Assembly: GCA_011800805.1 (NCBI GenBank) | Contig: MPNW01001479.1 | Coordinates: 27,922-44,923 of the forward strand | Source: Hirudo medicinalis | Taxonomy: Eukaryota; Annelida; Clitellata; Hirudinida; Hirudinidae | Length of the DNA stretch: 17,002 nucleotides | Direction of reading: 5' to 3' | Shown: positions 1 through 8,885 of the stretch, in pieces | Layout: each line of letters starts with the position of its first letter | Position numbering within the stretch: the first letter of the stretch is position 1 | Made by a program: the position numbers and the translations under genes | The notes under the pieces: model-generated | The model's database searches: none | Told to the model about the DNA's origin: nothing | The model's input: the letters and a program-made list of their open reading frames with translations, nothing else

Positions 1-135
<135 letters not shown>

Positions 136-267
136 TTGATAAAGATGTAGAAGATGAAGACGTCGACGACGAAGATGACATCTAAAACTGCTCTCCAATA
201 GTCCTTCAACCTTTTACAACCAGCGTAAAAATTGTCGCTATAATAAAAATACTGCCATGATGGTGAT

Positions 268-271
268 GATG

Positions 272-305
<34 letters not shown>

Positions 306-402
306 TAACAATAATAATAACAATAATAATAATAATAATAACAATAATAATAATAATAATAATAACAATAATAATAATAATAATAACAATAATAATAATA
401 AT
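268..402. repeat. (AAT)n array interspersed with AAC
   Basis: AAT units with scattered AAC interruptions, preceded by GGTGATGATG. Confidence 0.95.
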
Positions 403-649
403 ATTATTAATAAGAGCGTAGCATGAGAAATTCGCGGCAATACAAGCAGACGACAGTGCCCAAGTTCATTGGGATGTATTTGGCCCCTAAAACGTTGACA
501 ACACGAACACGTCACGTGACTCTAAAAACTGCACACAACACCAACAACGACATTTGAAAAGTCCCCTCTCTGTGTCTCTGCTACATGGTTATTAAGACAA
601 CAACAACAACAAAGCACTTTCCAGCATACAGAGTTTGCATAAGTGCTTG

Positions 650-840
650 TATGCTTCACACCACTGTTGCATGCATGTATGCATACTTCATCGTATATTT
701 GTATACAAGCGTACATACCTCCTCATGCGTTAGTATACTTATGCATACTTCATCATCTGTTTGCATACTTCCTCAGATGTTTGTATACAAGTTTGTATGT
801 GCATACTTCTTCACATGTTTGTATGTATGCCTGCTTGCAA
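650..840. repeat. Degenerate tandem repeat built on TTTGTATnnGCATACTTC
   Basis: Repeated pieces such as GCATACTTC (several times), GTTTGTAT and TATACAAG recur at variable spacing of about 28-36 bases. It is too diverged for a clean copy number. Confidence 0.6.
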
Positions 841-1277
841 ACTACTAGTACAACACTAGCTTATGATCGAGCAGTCGTGAACTATACGAAGAAAAAAGAT
901 GGTCGATCTGAGAGAGGTGAAGGTCAAAGAAATGAATGACCTTGAACCTGATTGTCGCATTGGCTGCAAAGTCGGCGATGACGACTTAAGAGTTTTTGAT
1001 TTGGGGAAATTAGACAAAAAAAAATAAAAAATAACATTTAATTCAGGAAAACATAAAAAAAAAGAGCATTATTAATAATTATATTATTATTATTATTATT
1101 TAAATATTAATAATTACATTATTAATATACGAATAATCGCCAATATTATGGAAAACAAAAAACGAAATTTATCAGCAAAATAAGCAATACTCGAGAATAA
1201 AATTGACAAATCTCATGAACTGTGCTCAACACATATCGACTGATATCCAGGCCTGCTATACACAAGAAGGGGCTTTG

Positions 1278-1335
1278 ACAAACAAACACACACAAACACA
1301 CACAAACACACACACACACACAAACACACACAAAA
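1278..1335. repeat. (AC)n / (ACACAAAC)n microsatellite
   Basis: Alternating CA runs with regular AAAC interruptions, about 8-bp periodicity. Antisense frames give poly-CV peptides. Confidence 0.95.
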
Positions 1336-1471
1336 CGGGGTATGACCTTTTCAACCCTTGCTCTCTGGAGCAAGAAACTTTTTTCGTTCAAAACGCCTCT
1401 AATCATAATAAAGATAATTATAAGCATTGAATTATTATGACGTAATATTATTGACTCTAGTCAACATTCTC

Positions 1472-1477
1472 TTTATT
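1472..1477 (-). terminator. Post2: Candidate poly(A) signal AATAAA
   Basis: AATAAA on the minus strand lies about 115 bases after the Post2 stop codon, with GT-containing sequence (AATGTTGACT) just downstream. This implies a short 3' UTR of roughly 130-150 nt. No other canonical minus-strand hexamer was seen between here and 1080. Hox 3' UTRs are often longer, so an alternative distal site is possible. Confidence 0.5.
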
Positions 1478-1592
1478 CTTCTTCTATTTCCTTGGACTTG
1501 TCTTTGTTTTTGCTCTGTCAGCTCTTGTACTTGTCGGCTTGGTCTTGGCGGAGGAAGTGAGATCAAGATCAAGATCAAAACCGAATTGTGGC

Positions 1593-1933
1593 TCAGTTGA
1601 GCCCGCCAACGGACGAGTGACAGTGATGATGGTGGTGATGGTGGTGGCTGGAGGAGATGGGCCCGCTGCCCAGGGTAGTGGTCGACTGGGGCGGTGAATC
1701 GGGCTGGTCCTTGATGAGAACTTTGACTCTTTCGTTGAGCTTCTTGCGCTTCATCCTCCTGTTCTGGAACCAGACCTTGACCTGCCTCTCGGACAGGTGG
1801 AGCTTGCAGGAGATCTCCCACCTCTTCTGACGGGTGATATACGAGTTGCCGACAAACTCGTTCTCCAAGACCATCGTCTGGTAGCGGGTGTAGGGCTTCC
1901 TTTTCTTACGCTGCCTGGTCTGCTGCTGATCTG
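1593..1933 (-). CDS. Post2: Posterior Hox protein, Post2-like: coding exon 2 with homeodomain and C-terminus
   Basis: This exon encodes residues 186-298 of a sequence-specific transcription factor that would act in the nucleus to pattern posterior structures. It supplies a complete homeodomain (residues 193-252) followed by a short tail with a Ser/Pro/Thr-rich stretch, eight consecutive His (282-289) and the end VGGLN, then TGA at 1595-1593. The recognition helix has W48, F49, Q50, N51 and R53. The stretches [15 protein letters not shown] and [16 protein letters not shown] match what I know of the lophotrochozoan Post2 class better than Post1 or arthropod Abd-B. Exon 2 starts at 1933 after a CTCAG acceptor, and its first two bases (CA) complete a codon begun by the last G of exon 1, giving Ala186. 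An alternative acceptor three bases on would start the exon at 1930. Gene identity is inferred from remembered family signatures; the homeobox itself is certain. Confidence 0.94.
1734..1913 (-). other. Homeobox encoding the 60-residue DNA-binding homeodomain
   Basis: It runs from Q1 to N60 with no indel. It begins [13 protein letters not shown] and has Pro7-Tyr8 as in the Abd-B/Hox9-13/Post classes. Helix 3 is [17 protein letters not shown]. The invariant W48, F49, N51 and R53 are all present, and Q50 predicts TAAT- or TTTAT-type targets. A basic cluster (RRMKRKK) overlaps helix 3 and is the likely nuclear localisation signal. Confidence 0.96.
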
Positions 1934-1960
1934 CTGAGGTGAAGAGAGGAGTGGTTGGGT
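1930..1960 (-). promoter_or_regulatory. Post2: 3' splice site of the homeobox exon, tandem NAGNAG
   Basis: On the minus strand a pyrimidine-rich tract (CCACTCCTCTCTTCACCTCAG) leads to CAGCAG. The proximal AG gives exon start 1933 and encodes Ser-Ala-Asp; the distal AG gives 1930 and encodes Ser-Asp. Both keep frame with the phase-1 donor, so the two products would differ by one Ala. The pyrimidine tract is abutted upstream by a (TCCA)n array. Confidence 0.8.
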
Positions 1961-2072
1961 GGATGGATGGATGGATGGATGGATGGATGGATGGATGGAT
2001 GGATGGATATATGGGTGGGTAGATGGATGGGTAGATGGATGGATATCTGGGTAGATGGATGGATGGATGAAT
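1961..2072. repeat. (GGAT)n microsatellite next to the homeobox acceptor
   Basis: Tetranucleotide GGAT array, nearly pure for the first ~45 bases and then interspersed with GGGT, AGAT and ATCT variants. On the transcribed strand it is pyrimidine-rich (TCCA)n ending about 27 bases before the splice acceptor. Confidence 0.95.
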
Positions 2073-2184
2073 GGTTTAATTGATGGATTGACAAAAGGGT
2101 TGATGGATTGTTTGATTGATGGATGGATGGTTTAATCGATGGATTGACAAAAGGATTGATGGATTGTTTGATTGATGGATGGAT
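2073..2184. repeat. 56-bp direct tandem duplication
   Basis: Two adjacent 56-bp copies (2073-2128 and 2129-2184), each starting GGTTTAATYGATGGATTGAC and ending in GATTGATGGATGGAT. They differ at two positions (T/C and G/A), suggesting a recent duplication inside the GGAT array. Confidence 0.92.
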
Positions 2185-2217
2185 GAATGGATGGATGGAT
2201 GGATGGATGGATGGATG
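2185..2217. repeat. (GGAT)n microsatellite
   Basis: Short GGAT array continuing the preceding duplicated block. Confidence 0.93.
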
Positions 2218-2310
2218 TCAGGAGAGTCGACTATGGGTTCGTGATTGTTAGCTTATTCCTCAACTCGTCATCACTCTGCATCTTATGTGAACTTTCAATT
2301 ACAACTAACT

Positions 2311-2387
2311 AATGATCATCATCATAATGATGACGATGGTAATGATAATGATGACGATGACGATGGTAATGATAATGATGATCATGG
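2311..2387. repeat. (GAT)/(GAC) imperfect microsatellite with a 23-bp duplication
   Basis: GAT-rich tract. GACGATGGTAATGATAAT begins at 2332 and again at 2359, so a 27-bp higher-order unit is present twice. Confidence 0.85.
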
Positions 2388-2492
2388 ATACCTCCGCAAA
2401 TTCAAAACATTGTTCTTCTTCTGCTAGGCTTGAACCCAACATCCCAACCAAACGAAATTCCATCAACTGATGATTTGAAATAATTTCACGAT

Positions 2493-2576
2493 GGATGAAT
2501 GAATAAAGAAACGAACGAATGAACGAACGAATGAACGAATGAATGAACGAACGTACGAACGAACGGACGGACGAAT
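2493..2576. repeat. (GAAC)/(GAAT) tetranucleotide array
   Basis: GAAY units with a few GTAC and GGAC variants. It is the antisense of the Ser/Phe/Ile-rich open frame here, which is therefore not a gene. Confidence 0.92.
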
Positions 2577-2843
2577 TAACAAATGAATAAAAAGAAAAAA
2601 ACAAAAATAAAACAACCAACAGAAATTAATTTTCTCCTTCCCAGAAAAAAAAAAAATTGCCTGGAAAATTCAACAACAAAACCCATCCTAAGGGTGATTT
2701 AATCTCGGAAAAAAATGAACTCGTCTCCGTCATTAATTGTATTTTCGGTTGTAAAACGGCCGTAAAACCAGGAAATAATTGCTTTCAATATAAATGCTTC
2801 CGAGGCAGATATGAGAAGTTTATTATCGCGGACCGAGCGCGGA

Positions 2844-3048
2844 AGGATGGATGGATGAGTGGATGGATGATGGATGGATGGATGGATGAGTGGATGGATG
2901 ATGGATGGATGGATGGATTATTGAATGAATGAATGGATGGATGGATGATGGTGGATGAATGAGTGGATGGATGATGGATGGTTGGATGGACGAACGGACA
3001 GAGAGACGGATGGATGGATTATTGAATGAATGAATGGATGGATGGATG
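2844..3048. repeat. (GGAT)n array with higher-order duplication
   Basis: GGAT, GAGT and GATGAT units. A stretch of about 37 bp (GGATGGATTATTGAATGAAT and onward) occurs at 2911-2947 and again at 3012-3048, showing segmental expansion within the array. Confidence 0.92.
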
Positions 3049-3106
3049 CTTGGTGAGGTGCTGGTCATCATTGCTTCATTCATTCCTCAAGTCTTCTGGC
3101 AATTCA

Positions 3107-3201
3107 AATTCATCATTCATCCAACAATTCATCAATCATCCAACAATTCATCATTCATTCAACAATTCATCAATCATTCAACAATTCATCATTCATTCAG
3201 C
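3107..3201. repeat. 19-bp minisatellite, five copies
   Basis: Exact tandem of AATTCATCAWTCATYCAAC starting at 3107, 3126, 3145, 3164 and 3183. Copies alternate between CATT and AATC at mid-unit, so a 38-bp dimer is the likely amplification unit. Confidence 0.93.
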
Positions 3202-3480
3202 ATCCAGAAACCCATCCGTTCGCGTTACAATGATGTTAAGTCCAACGTTATGATGATGAGAAGATATGATTTTGCAAGGAATATTAGAATAACGCTGGGT
3301 GGCCACACTCATCGGTTAACCTCATTCCTCAATTTCTCCAACAAATACATATTCACGATAGAAAACAAACATAAATAAGCAACAATACAAAGTAAACAAT
3401 GTTCATATCCAATCATATACAATCCCAATTGTCGCATGCGTGTGTTTAAAATGACCATACAAAGTCCAAACAAGTTGCTC
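3202..3480. other. Intron, non-repetitive stretch before a poly(A) tract: no gene seen
   Basis: Ordinary AT-rich sequence with no coding signature. It ends directly in a 26-A tract, the arrangement left by a retroposed copy, but no internal polymerase III boxes, reverse transcriptase or clear target-site duplication were found. Confidence 0.4.
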
Positions 3481-3506
3481 AAAAAAAAAAAAAAAAAAAA
3501 AAAAAA
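3481..3506. repeat. Homopolymer A tract, 26 bases
   Basis: Twenty-six uninterrupted A on the + strand. It could be a retroposition tail or plain slippage. Confidence 0.95.
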
Positions 3507-4172
3507 CAAAGAGCCCTAGGGAAGGGTGAAATTACTCCACCCTACCTGATAATTGCCCGGGAAGAACGGGCGAGCTTCAAAAATGCAAAAGTTAAGACGA
3601 TAAAGCGCTACAAGAGTGAAAGAGTGGGTTTTAGCGCCGAAACGGCGTGAATAATGGATATCCATGCGAGCGATGGCACCTTGTGATGGACGGATGTATG
3701 GAAGAAAAATTCTGAAAAAAGGTGGTCAAAATTCGTAAGTTCATAAGTATGGGGGCACTGCTGCACCTTATCGCCGAGACTTGATCCCTCGATCCACAGC
3801 CCTATCCATCCGACCATTTGTCCAGCCATCTGTGCACCACACACCTGTCTATCTACCCATCCATATATCCATCCGCCCAATCATCCATCCGTCCGTCCTT
3901 ACATCTTTCAATCCTTTCAATCAATGATGTCAACCTTTCCATACATTTTCCAGCGATGTCTTCCCTCTTCAAGACAGCTGATCATCCGTGTCATCTTGTT
4001 GCGCGTCCGCCTCGGAGTTTGGCGCAAAACGTCGACTCACGGAGGACTCTCTCACCAGCCACCTTCTCAGTCCAATAATCTCCTCCATGAACGATGGATA
4101 CATGCTCGCCAGTTATCCATCACCTTAGGACAGGAATTCCAGGTCGACAGAGAAAAAAAAAATGTTTGGAAT
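3507..4172. other. Intron: mixed-complexity stretch with a degenerate ATCC tract
   Basis: No gene is seen. 3507-3780 is ordinary complexity; 3790-3905 is a degraded CATCC/GTCC array (CCATCCATATATCCATCCG); 3906-4170 is ordinary again. Open frames over it are short and without family motifs. Confidence 0.55.
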
Positions 4173-4267
4173 GTTGTTGTAGTTGTTGCTGCTGTTGTTG
4201 TTGTTGTTGTTGTTGTTGGGAAATGGCACTAAACATGAACAACTGCAACAACAACAACAACAACAAC
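4173..4267. repeat. (GTT)n followed by inverted (AAC)n
   Basis: GTT units at 4173-4218, then a spacer of about 19 bases, then AAC units at 4238-4267. The arms are complementary and could form a long hairpin in single-stranded DNA or in the pre-mRNA. Confidence 0.88.
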
Positions 4268-4389
4268 ATTGATTATTTGTCAACCAAAGGAAGGCAGAAA
4301 TAATCACGCAATTAATCAATAATCTCAAATTAAATAAACCCAAATCGAGCGCAAATCCACTGCAACTGATTTATATCTAAAAATAAAAA

Positions 4390-4886
4390 AAAAAACAAAA
4401 AAAAACAAACACAATAAACCTACTCCAAAATTAACAACATTTTCTCAAACAACAACAGCACCGTGAAACACGAGTGCGAAAGACACGAACTCTCTCGACG
4501 ACGACCTCGCTCGGCGAGTTGGCCGACGTTCAAGACTGGTCGAGCAGTTACTCGAAGCCAAATTGCAAATTTTTCCACGGCCCTTCTTGGCAGACGATCG
4601 GCGTTTTATGGCACCTGGAAAGGGGTCCTGTTTAGAAGTTTTGATTTCATTAGCAACACTCAAAGAGAGCGAATTCTGGCACTCGTAAAGATTCGTTTTC
4701 GGGAGGACCCCGGGAAGCCAAAGGAGGGATTAGGGACGGCCATAGAGGACCTGCATCCTCCCTGAAAAGGCTCTTGATCGTCTTAAATTCATGGCTTTCA
4801 CTGCCGACCGAAGCGATTTAGGAGTTTAATTCTGCTTTAAAATTCCTGAGATTATTAGAAGAGGTGAAAAGTATTTAAGTTGGAAA
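4390..4886. other. Intron island of ordinary complexity (possible regulatory DNA)
   Basis: About 400 bases (4460-4860) of balanced composition between repeat arrays, with many CG dinucleotides (CTCTCGACGACGACCTCG) and an Abd-B-type site TTTATGGC at 4605-4612. A 100-codon + strand frame spans 4463-4765, but it has no recognisable domain and sits inside the intron, so I do not call it a gene. Confidence 0.4.
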
Positions 4887-5015
4887 ATGAATGAATGAAT
4901 GAGTGAATGAATGAATGAAGGAATGAATGAATGAATGAGTGAATTCACTAATGAGTGAATGAATGAATGAAGAAAGGAGTGGATGAGTGAATGAATGAAA
5001 GAAGGAGTGGATAGA
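4887..5015. repeat. (GAAT)n microsatellite
   Basis: GAAT units with GAGT and GAAG variants. It is the source of the Ser/His/Ile-rich minus-strand frame here. Confidence 0.93.
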
Positions 5016-5218
5016 TGGATGGTTGAATCAAGATGATCTGGAGACGATGATGAGTGACTGGTGATGATAAAGAAGATGCAAGACAAGCAGACAGACAAAT
5101 ATTTAGGAATGCAAAGTGAAGGATGGAATGAAAAAAACAGATTCAGGTTTCGTGTGAAAATGTCGGAGAGCTTTATTTAATGCTTTGCACGGAACAACCG
5201 GGTGACCTCTTGCCGGAA

Positions 5219-5330
5219 TAATAATAATATTAATTTATTAATATATAATATATAATATATAATAATATATATAATACATAATTAATATATAATAATAATT
5301 TTATATATTATAATTATTATAATAAATAAC
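5219..5330. repeat. AT-rich low-complexity (ATAATATATA)
   Basis: Nearly pure A/T with irregular TAATATATAA units. Confidence 0.85.
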
Positions 5331-5365
<35 letters not shown>

Positions 5366-5601
5366 TAACAACAACAATAATTATGATAATAATAATATTA
5401 TTATTAATAACAACAACGATAATAATAGTAATAATAATAATAATAATAATTATAACAACAACAACAACAACAATAATAATAATAATAATATTAATAATAA
5501 TAATAATAATAATAATAACAACAACAACAACAACAATAACAACAACAATAATAATAATAATAATAATAACAATAATAATAATAACAACAACAATAACAAC
5601 A

Positions 5602-5686
<85 letters not shown>

Positions 5687-5705
5687 CAACAATAATAATA
5701 ATAAC
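5331..5705. repeat. (AAT)n/(AAC)n array, about 375 bp
   Basis: Trinucleotide tract switching many times between runs of AAT and runs of AAC. Translated frames give poly-I/T and poly-L and are not genes. Confidence 0.97.
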
Positions 5706-6190
<485 letters not shown>

Positions 6191-6204
6191 GGTTGCTGGT
6201 GCTG

Positions 6205-6530
6205 TTTTGTATGTTCGTTTGTCGTTGTTTGTTTGTGGTTGTATTTGTATTTGTGTTTGTTTGTTTGTCGTTGTATGTTTGCTTGTTGTTGTTGTTGTAT
6301 GATGTCGTTGTATGTTTGTTTGTCGTTGTATGTTGCCGTTATATGTTTGTTTGTCGTTATAAGTTGTCGTTATAAGTTTGTTTGTCGTTGTATGTTGTTG
6401 TTGTATGATGATGTTGTATGTTTGTATGCCCTTGTATGTTGTTGTTGTACAATATTGTGGTATGTTTGTTTGTCCTTGTATGTTGTCGTTATATGTTTGT
6501 TTGTTTTGTTTTGTTTCGTTAGGCTTAGTT
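6205..6530. repeat. Degenerate GT-rich tandem repeat (TTTGTTTGTCGTTGTATG)
   Basis: About 325 bp of recurring GTTTGTTTGTCGTT and GTATGTTG modules with variable spacing. All three + frames give Cys/Val/Leu-rich peptides, which are repeat translations. Confidence 0.88.
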
Positions 6531-6665
6531 TGTCGACGTTTGTATGACCTCTTGTTTGCTCTGTGCGCGTGTTATATGCATGTCTTAATCTATTCAACTT
6601 GTGTTGTGCTGAGATGTGAACAGTGCTTGAAAATCGAAATAGAATAATTCTCGTATCGAATAAAA

Positions 6666-6720
6666 TCATCATCAACACCATGTTCATCATCATCATCATC
6701 GTCATCGTCATCGTCATCAC
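6666..6720. repeat. (CAT)n/(CGTCAT)n microsatellite
   Basis: CAT units, then a CGTCAT hexanucleotide phase. Confidence 0.9.
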
Positions 6721-6791
6721 TTTCGTCAGCCTAGTATCTCCGTCGATCAAGTCAGATAGGTGGTAATGTTTCATGGATGATGATGATGAAA

Positions 6792-7050
6792 TTTGATTGA
6801 TTGAAAATGAATGAAAATTGATTGATTGAAAATGATTGAAAATTGATTGATTGAAAATGATTGAAAATTGATTGATTGAAAATGATTGAAAATTGATTGA
6901 TTGAAAATGATTGAAAATTGATTGATTGAAAATGATTGAAAATTGATTGATTGAAAATGATCGAAAATTGATTGATTGAAAATGATTGAAAATTGATTGA
7001 TTGAAAATGATTGAAAATTGATTGATTGAAAATGATTGAAAATTGATTGA
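6792..7050. repeat. 25-bp minisatellite, about 10 copies
   Basis: Units start ATTGATTGATTG and end AAAATGATTGAAA. Copies begin at 6792, 6817, 6842 and every 25 bases to 7017, with a partial copy at 7042. They are almost identical, the only changes being in the first copy (TTTG start, AATG) and copy 7 (TCG), so expansion is recent. The minus frame shows a matching 25-residue period. Confidence 0.96.
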
Positions 7051-7278
7051 AGATCACATCATTTGTTGCTGTTGAAGGATTGGCAATTGTTCTGCTTGTC
7101 CTGATTTAATAATTCAGGATTTTCAAAATTATTATTATTATATTTGTTTTGCAATTTCTTTTATGATATTTTTTTTTTATATTTTAAAGATCATAATTTC
7201 TAATCTCATGTTGTAATAATTAATTTCTTTTCTTGTCATGTTTATTTTTTTTTTAAACATTTGAATTCTAAATCAAAA
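7051..7278. other. Intron: AT-rich unique sequence
   Basis: T-rich stretch with short poly(T) runs at about 7172 and 7246. Nothing else is recognised. Confidence 0.5.
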
Positions 7279-7376
7279 ATTATTATTATTATTGTTGTTG
7301 TCATTATTATTATTATTATTATCATTATTATTATTATTGTTATTATTACTATTATTATTATTATTATTATTATTAC
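7279..7376. repeat. (ATT)n microsatellite
   Basis: ATT units with GTT, ATC and ACT interruptions. Confidence 0.95.
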
Positions 7377-7590
7377 TTTTAACGATCAAAGAAATAAATA
7401 TTATTTTTTAAAAATGCACCGTTGTGTTATAATTAATTTAAGAATAATTATTATTATAAATTAATAATAAAAATAAAAGAAAACAGGGAGAAAAGACGAG
7501 AGAATTTTCAGTTGCATAAATTATGATGATGCTTTGCCGGCCTCATAAACTCGGTTGTGAGCGACGGAGCATATCTTATCGAATACTTCC

Positions 7591-7912
7591 ATCCATCCAC
7601 TCACTCACTCACTCACTCACTCACTCACTCACTCACCCCTACATTCATTCACCCACTCATCCCTTCATTCACTCACTCACTTACTTATTCACTCATTCAC
7701 CCACTCACTCATTCACTCACTCATTCACTCACTCACTCACTCATTCACCCACTCATCCTTTCATTCACTCACTCACTTACTTATTCACTCATTCATCCAC
7801 TCACTCATTCACCTACTCACTCATTCACTCACTCACTCATTCACTCACTCACTCATTCACTCACTCACTCATTCATTCACTCACTCATTCACTCACTTAC
7901 TCAGTCACTCGA
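7591..7912. repeat. (ACTC)n array with 96-bp higher-order repeat
   Basis: Tetranucleotide CACT array of about 320 bp. A segment of about 70 bp starting ATTCACCCACTCATCC at 7647 recurs at 7743 with only two or so differences, giving a 96-bp higher-order period. The long Thr/His/Ser-Leu frames here are not genes. Confidence 0.94.
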
Positions 7913-8797
7913 TCGCCCGACTAACGAACAACTCAGTCAAACGCTCTACCACATCAATTTATGGAGCGTGTTTTCTCCTCTTTTTTTTGCAATTTCGATG
8001 ATTTATTTACGAATATATCTAGAAATCCGAGCATTTATTCGGTTCACAATTCGGCAAAATTTGCAATATTCATCTTGTTCTGATATTTATAAAACGAAAT
8101 GCTTAAATTCCCTTGAGATAAACTTCGTTCAAATGATAAATTTCTTGACAGCAACTGGAAAATAAATCAACTTCAAGGTGAAGATGTGAAAGCAAAACAA
8201 CCCTAGCACAGCCCTGTTCGCCCAGGGACAAGTCAGGGCTCAGAAAAGGGGGAAAGGCAAGGAAAGTCACCCAGGCCTACTGGACCACACGGAGACAGAC
8301 AGGGGGGACAAACACGAAAGCAGAAGAGGACGCACAGGAAGAGATGGATAAGCAAATGCAGCTGGTAACTACCAGCGGCTAGCAATCTGCCGCTCTTTCC
8401 AGCTGGAGCTTGTATTTTTTCCCATCAGCTGAACGAATCAATAGTCGGTCGGTCTCAGCAGCCACATCATCATTTCTGCAAAAAACACCGCAAAATCCTG
8501 CAGCCAGTTCCTCCTCTCCATCTCTCGCTTCTCCTCATCATCTCTCCCCTTTCCAAGACCGTTTTGTCATTCCGCGGTCATCGCTCGCTTCTTCCCTGCA
8601 TGGGGTTTTGCTCCGTGCCCTTCTAGTGCCGTGTCTTTGGACCCCCCGGGCCATTTCTGTGGCCGTTCTCGGATATTCGATGGTTCGTTTAGATCCAGCA
8701 GGGCAACTTTTAGGATCGCTCGACATCTGTGGACTGCTTTTAAAACTGTGTATTTTATTATTGGTAATTATTGGACGTCTGAATTATTATTTAATCT
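7913..8797. other. Intron: ordinary-complexity stretch with nested inverted repeats
   Basis: 7980-8165 is AT-rich and featureless. 8180-8410 is purine-rich and more GC-rich, and ends in nested hairpins (8359-8405). 8410-8760 is pyrimidine-rich (TCCTCTCC, TCTCGCTTCTCC). Open frames of 60-160 codons run through but show no domain and end in the GTT/GTC array. Confidence 0.5.
8359..8405. repeat. Nested inverted repeats (cruciform-like)
   Basis: The outer arms are CAGCTGG (8359-8365) and CCAGCTG (8399-8405). Two smaller hairpins lie inside: GCTGGT-AACT-ACCAGC (8361-8376) and GCGGC-N9-GCCGC (8375-8393). Confidence 0.75.
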
Positions 8798-8882
8798 TGT
8801 TGTTGCTGTTGCTGTTGTTGTTGTCGTCGTCGTCGTCGTCGTTGTTGTTGTTGTTGTTGTTGTTGTTGTCGTCGTCGTCGTC
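8798..8882. repeat. (GTT)n/(GTC)n microsatellite
   Basis: Alternating blocks of GTT and GTC units with two early GCT units. + strand frames give poly-V, poly-L/S. Confidence 0.95.
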
Positions 8883-8885
8883 TCT

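Larger units (their letters stand above)
136..1471. other. 3' flank of the Post2-like gene: no gene seen
   Basis: It holds an AAT/AAC array (268-402), a 10-bp palindrome GTCACGTGAC (511-520), a degenerate TGTATGCATACTTC repeat (about 650-840), an inverted pair of nuclear-receptor half-sites (918-945), AT-rich DNA (1015-1140) and an AC-rich array (1278-1335). Open frames here are repeat translations and show no family signature. Confidence 0.7.

Noticed and set aside
1435..1821. 128-codon frame overlapping the homeobox exon on the same strand
   Set aside because: Shadow of the homeodomain in another frame; the true frame gives an intact homeodomain.
3202..3506. Possible retroposed element with a 26-A tail
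   Set aside because: No clear target-site duplication, no polymerase III promoter and no coding remnant; homopolymer slippage is enough to explain it.
4463..4765. 100-codon + strand frame of mixed composition
   Set aside because: No recognised family, lies within the intron, and a 100-codon frame is expected by chance in CG-containing DNA.
6752..7057. Frame encoding a neat 25-residue repeat protein
   Set aside because: A 25-bp DNA repeat gives a 25-residue repeat in any open frame; no independent coding evidence.
7523..8165. Overlapping 133- and 202-codon Ser/His/Thr-rich frames
   Set aside because: Translations of the ACTC array running into AT-rich sequence; no domain or coding bias.
8182..8380. 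+ strand frame reading KVTQAYWTTRRQTGG and so on, possibly a mobile-element fragment
   Set aside because: Lacks an ATG in a good position, no reverse transcriptase or transposase motif, and stops right after the hairpins.
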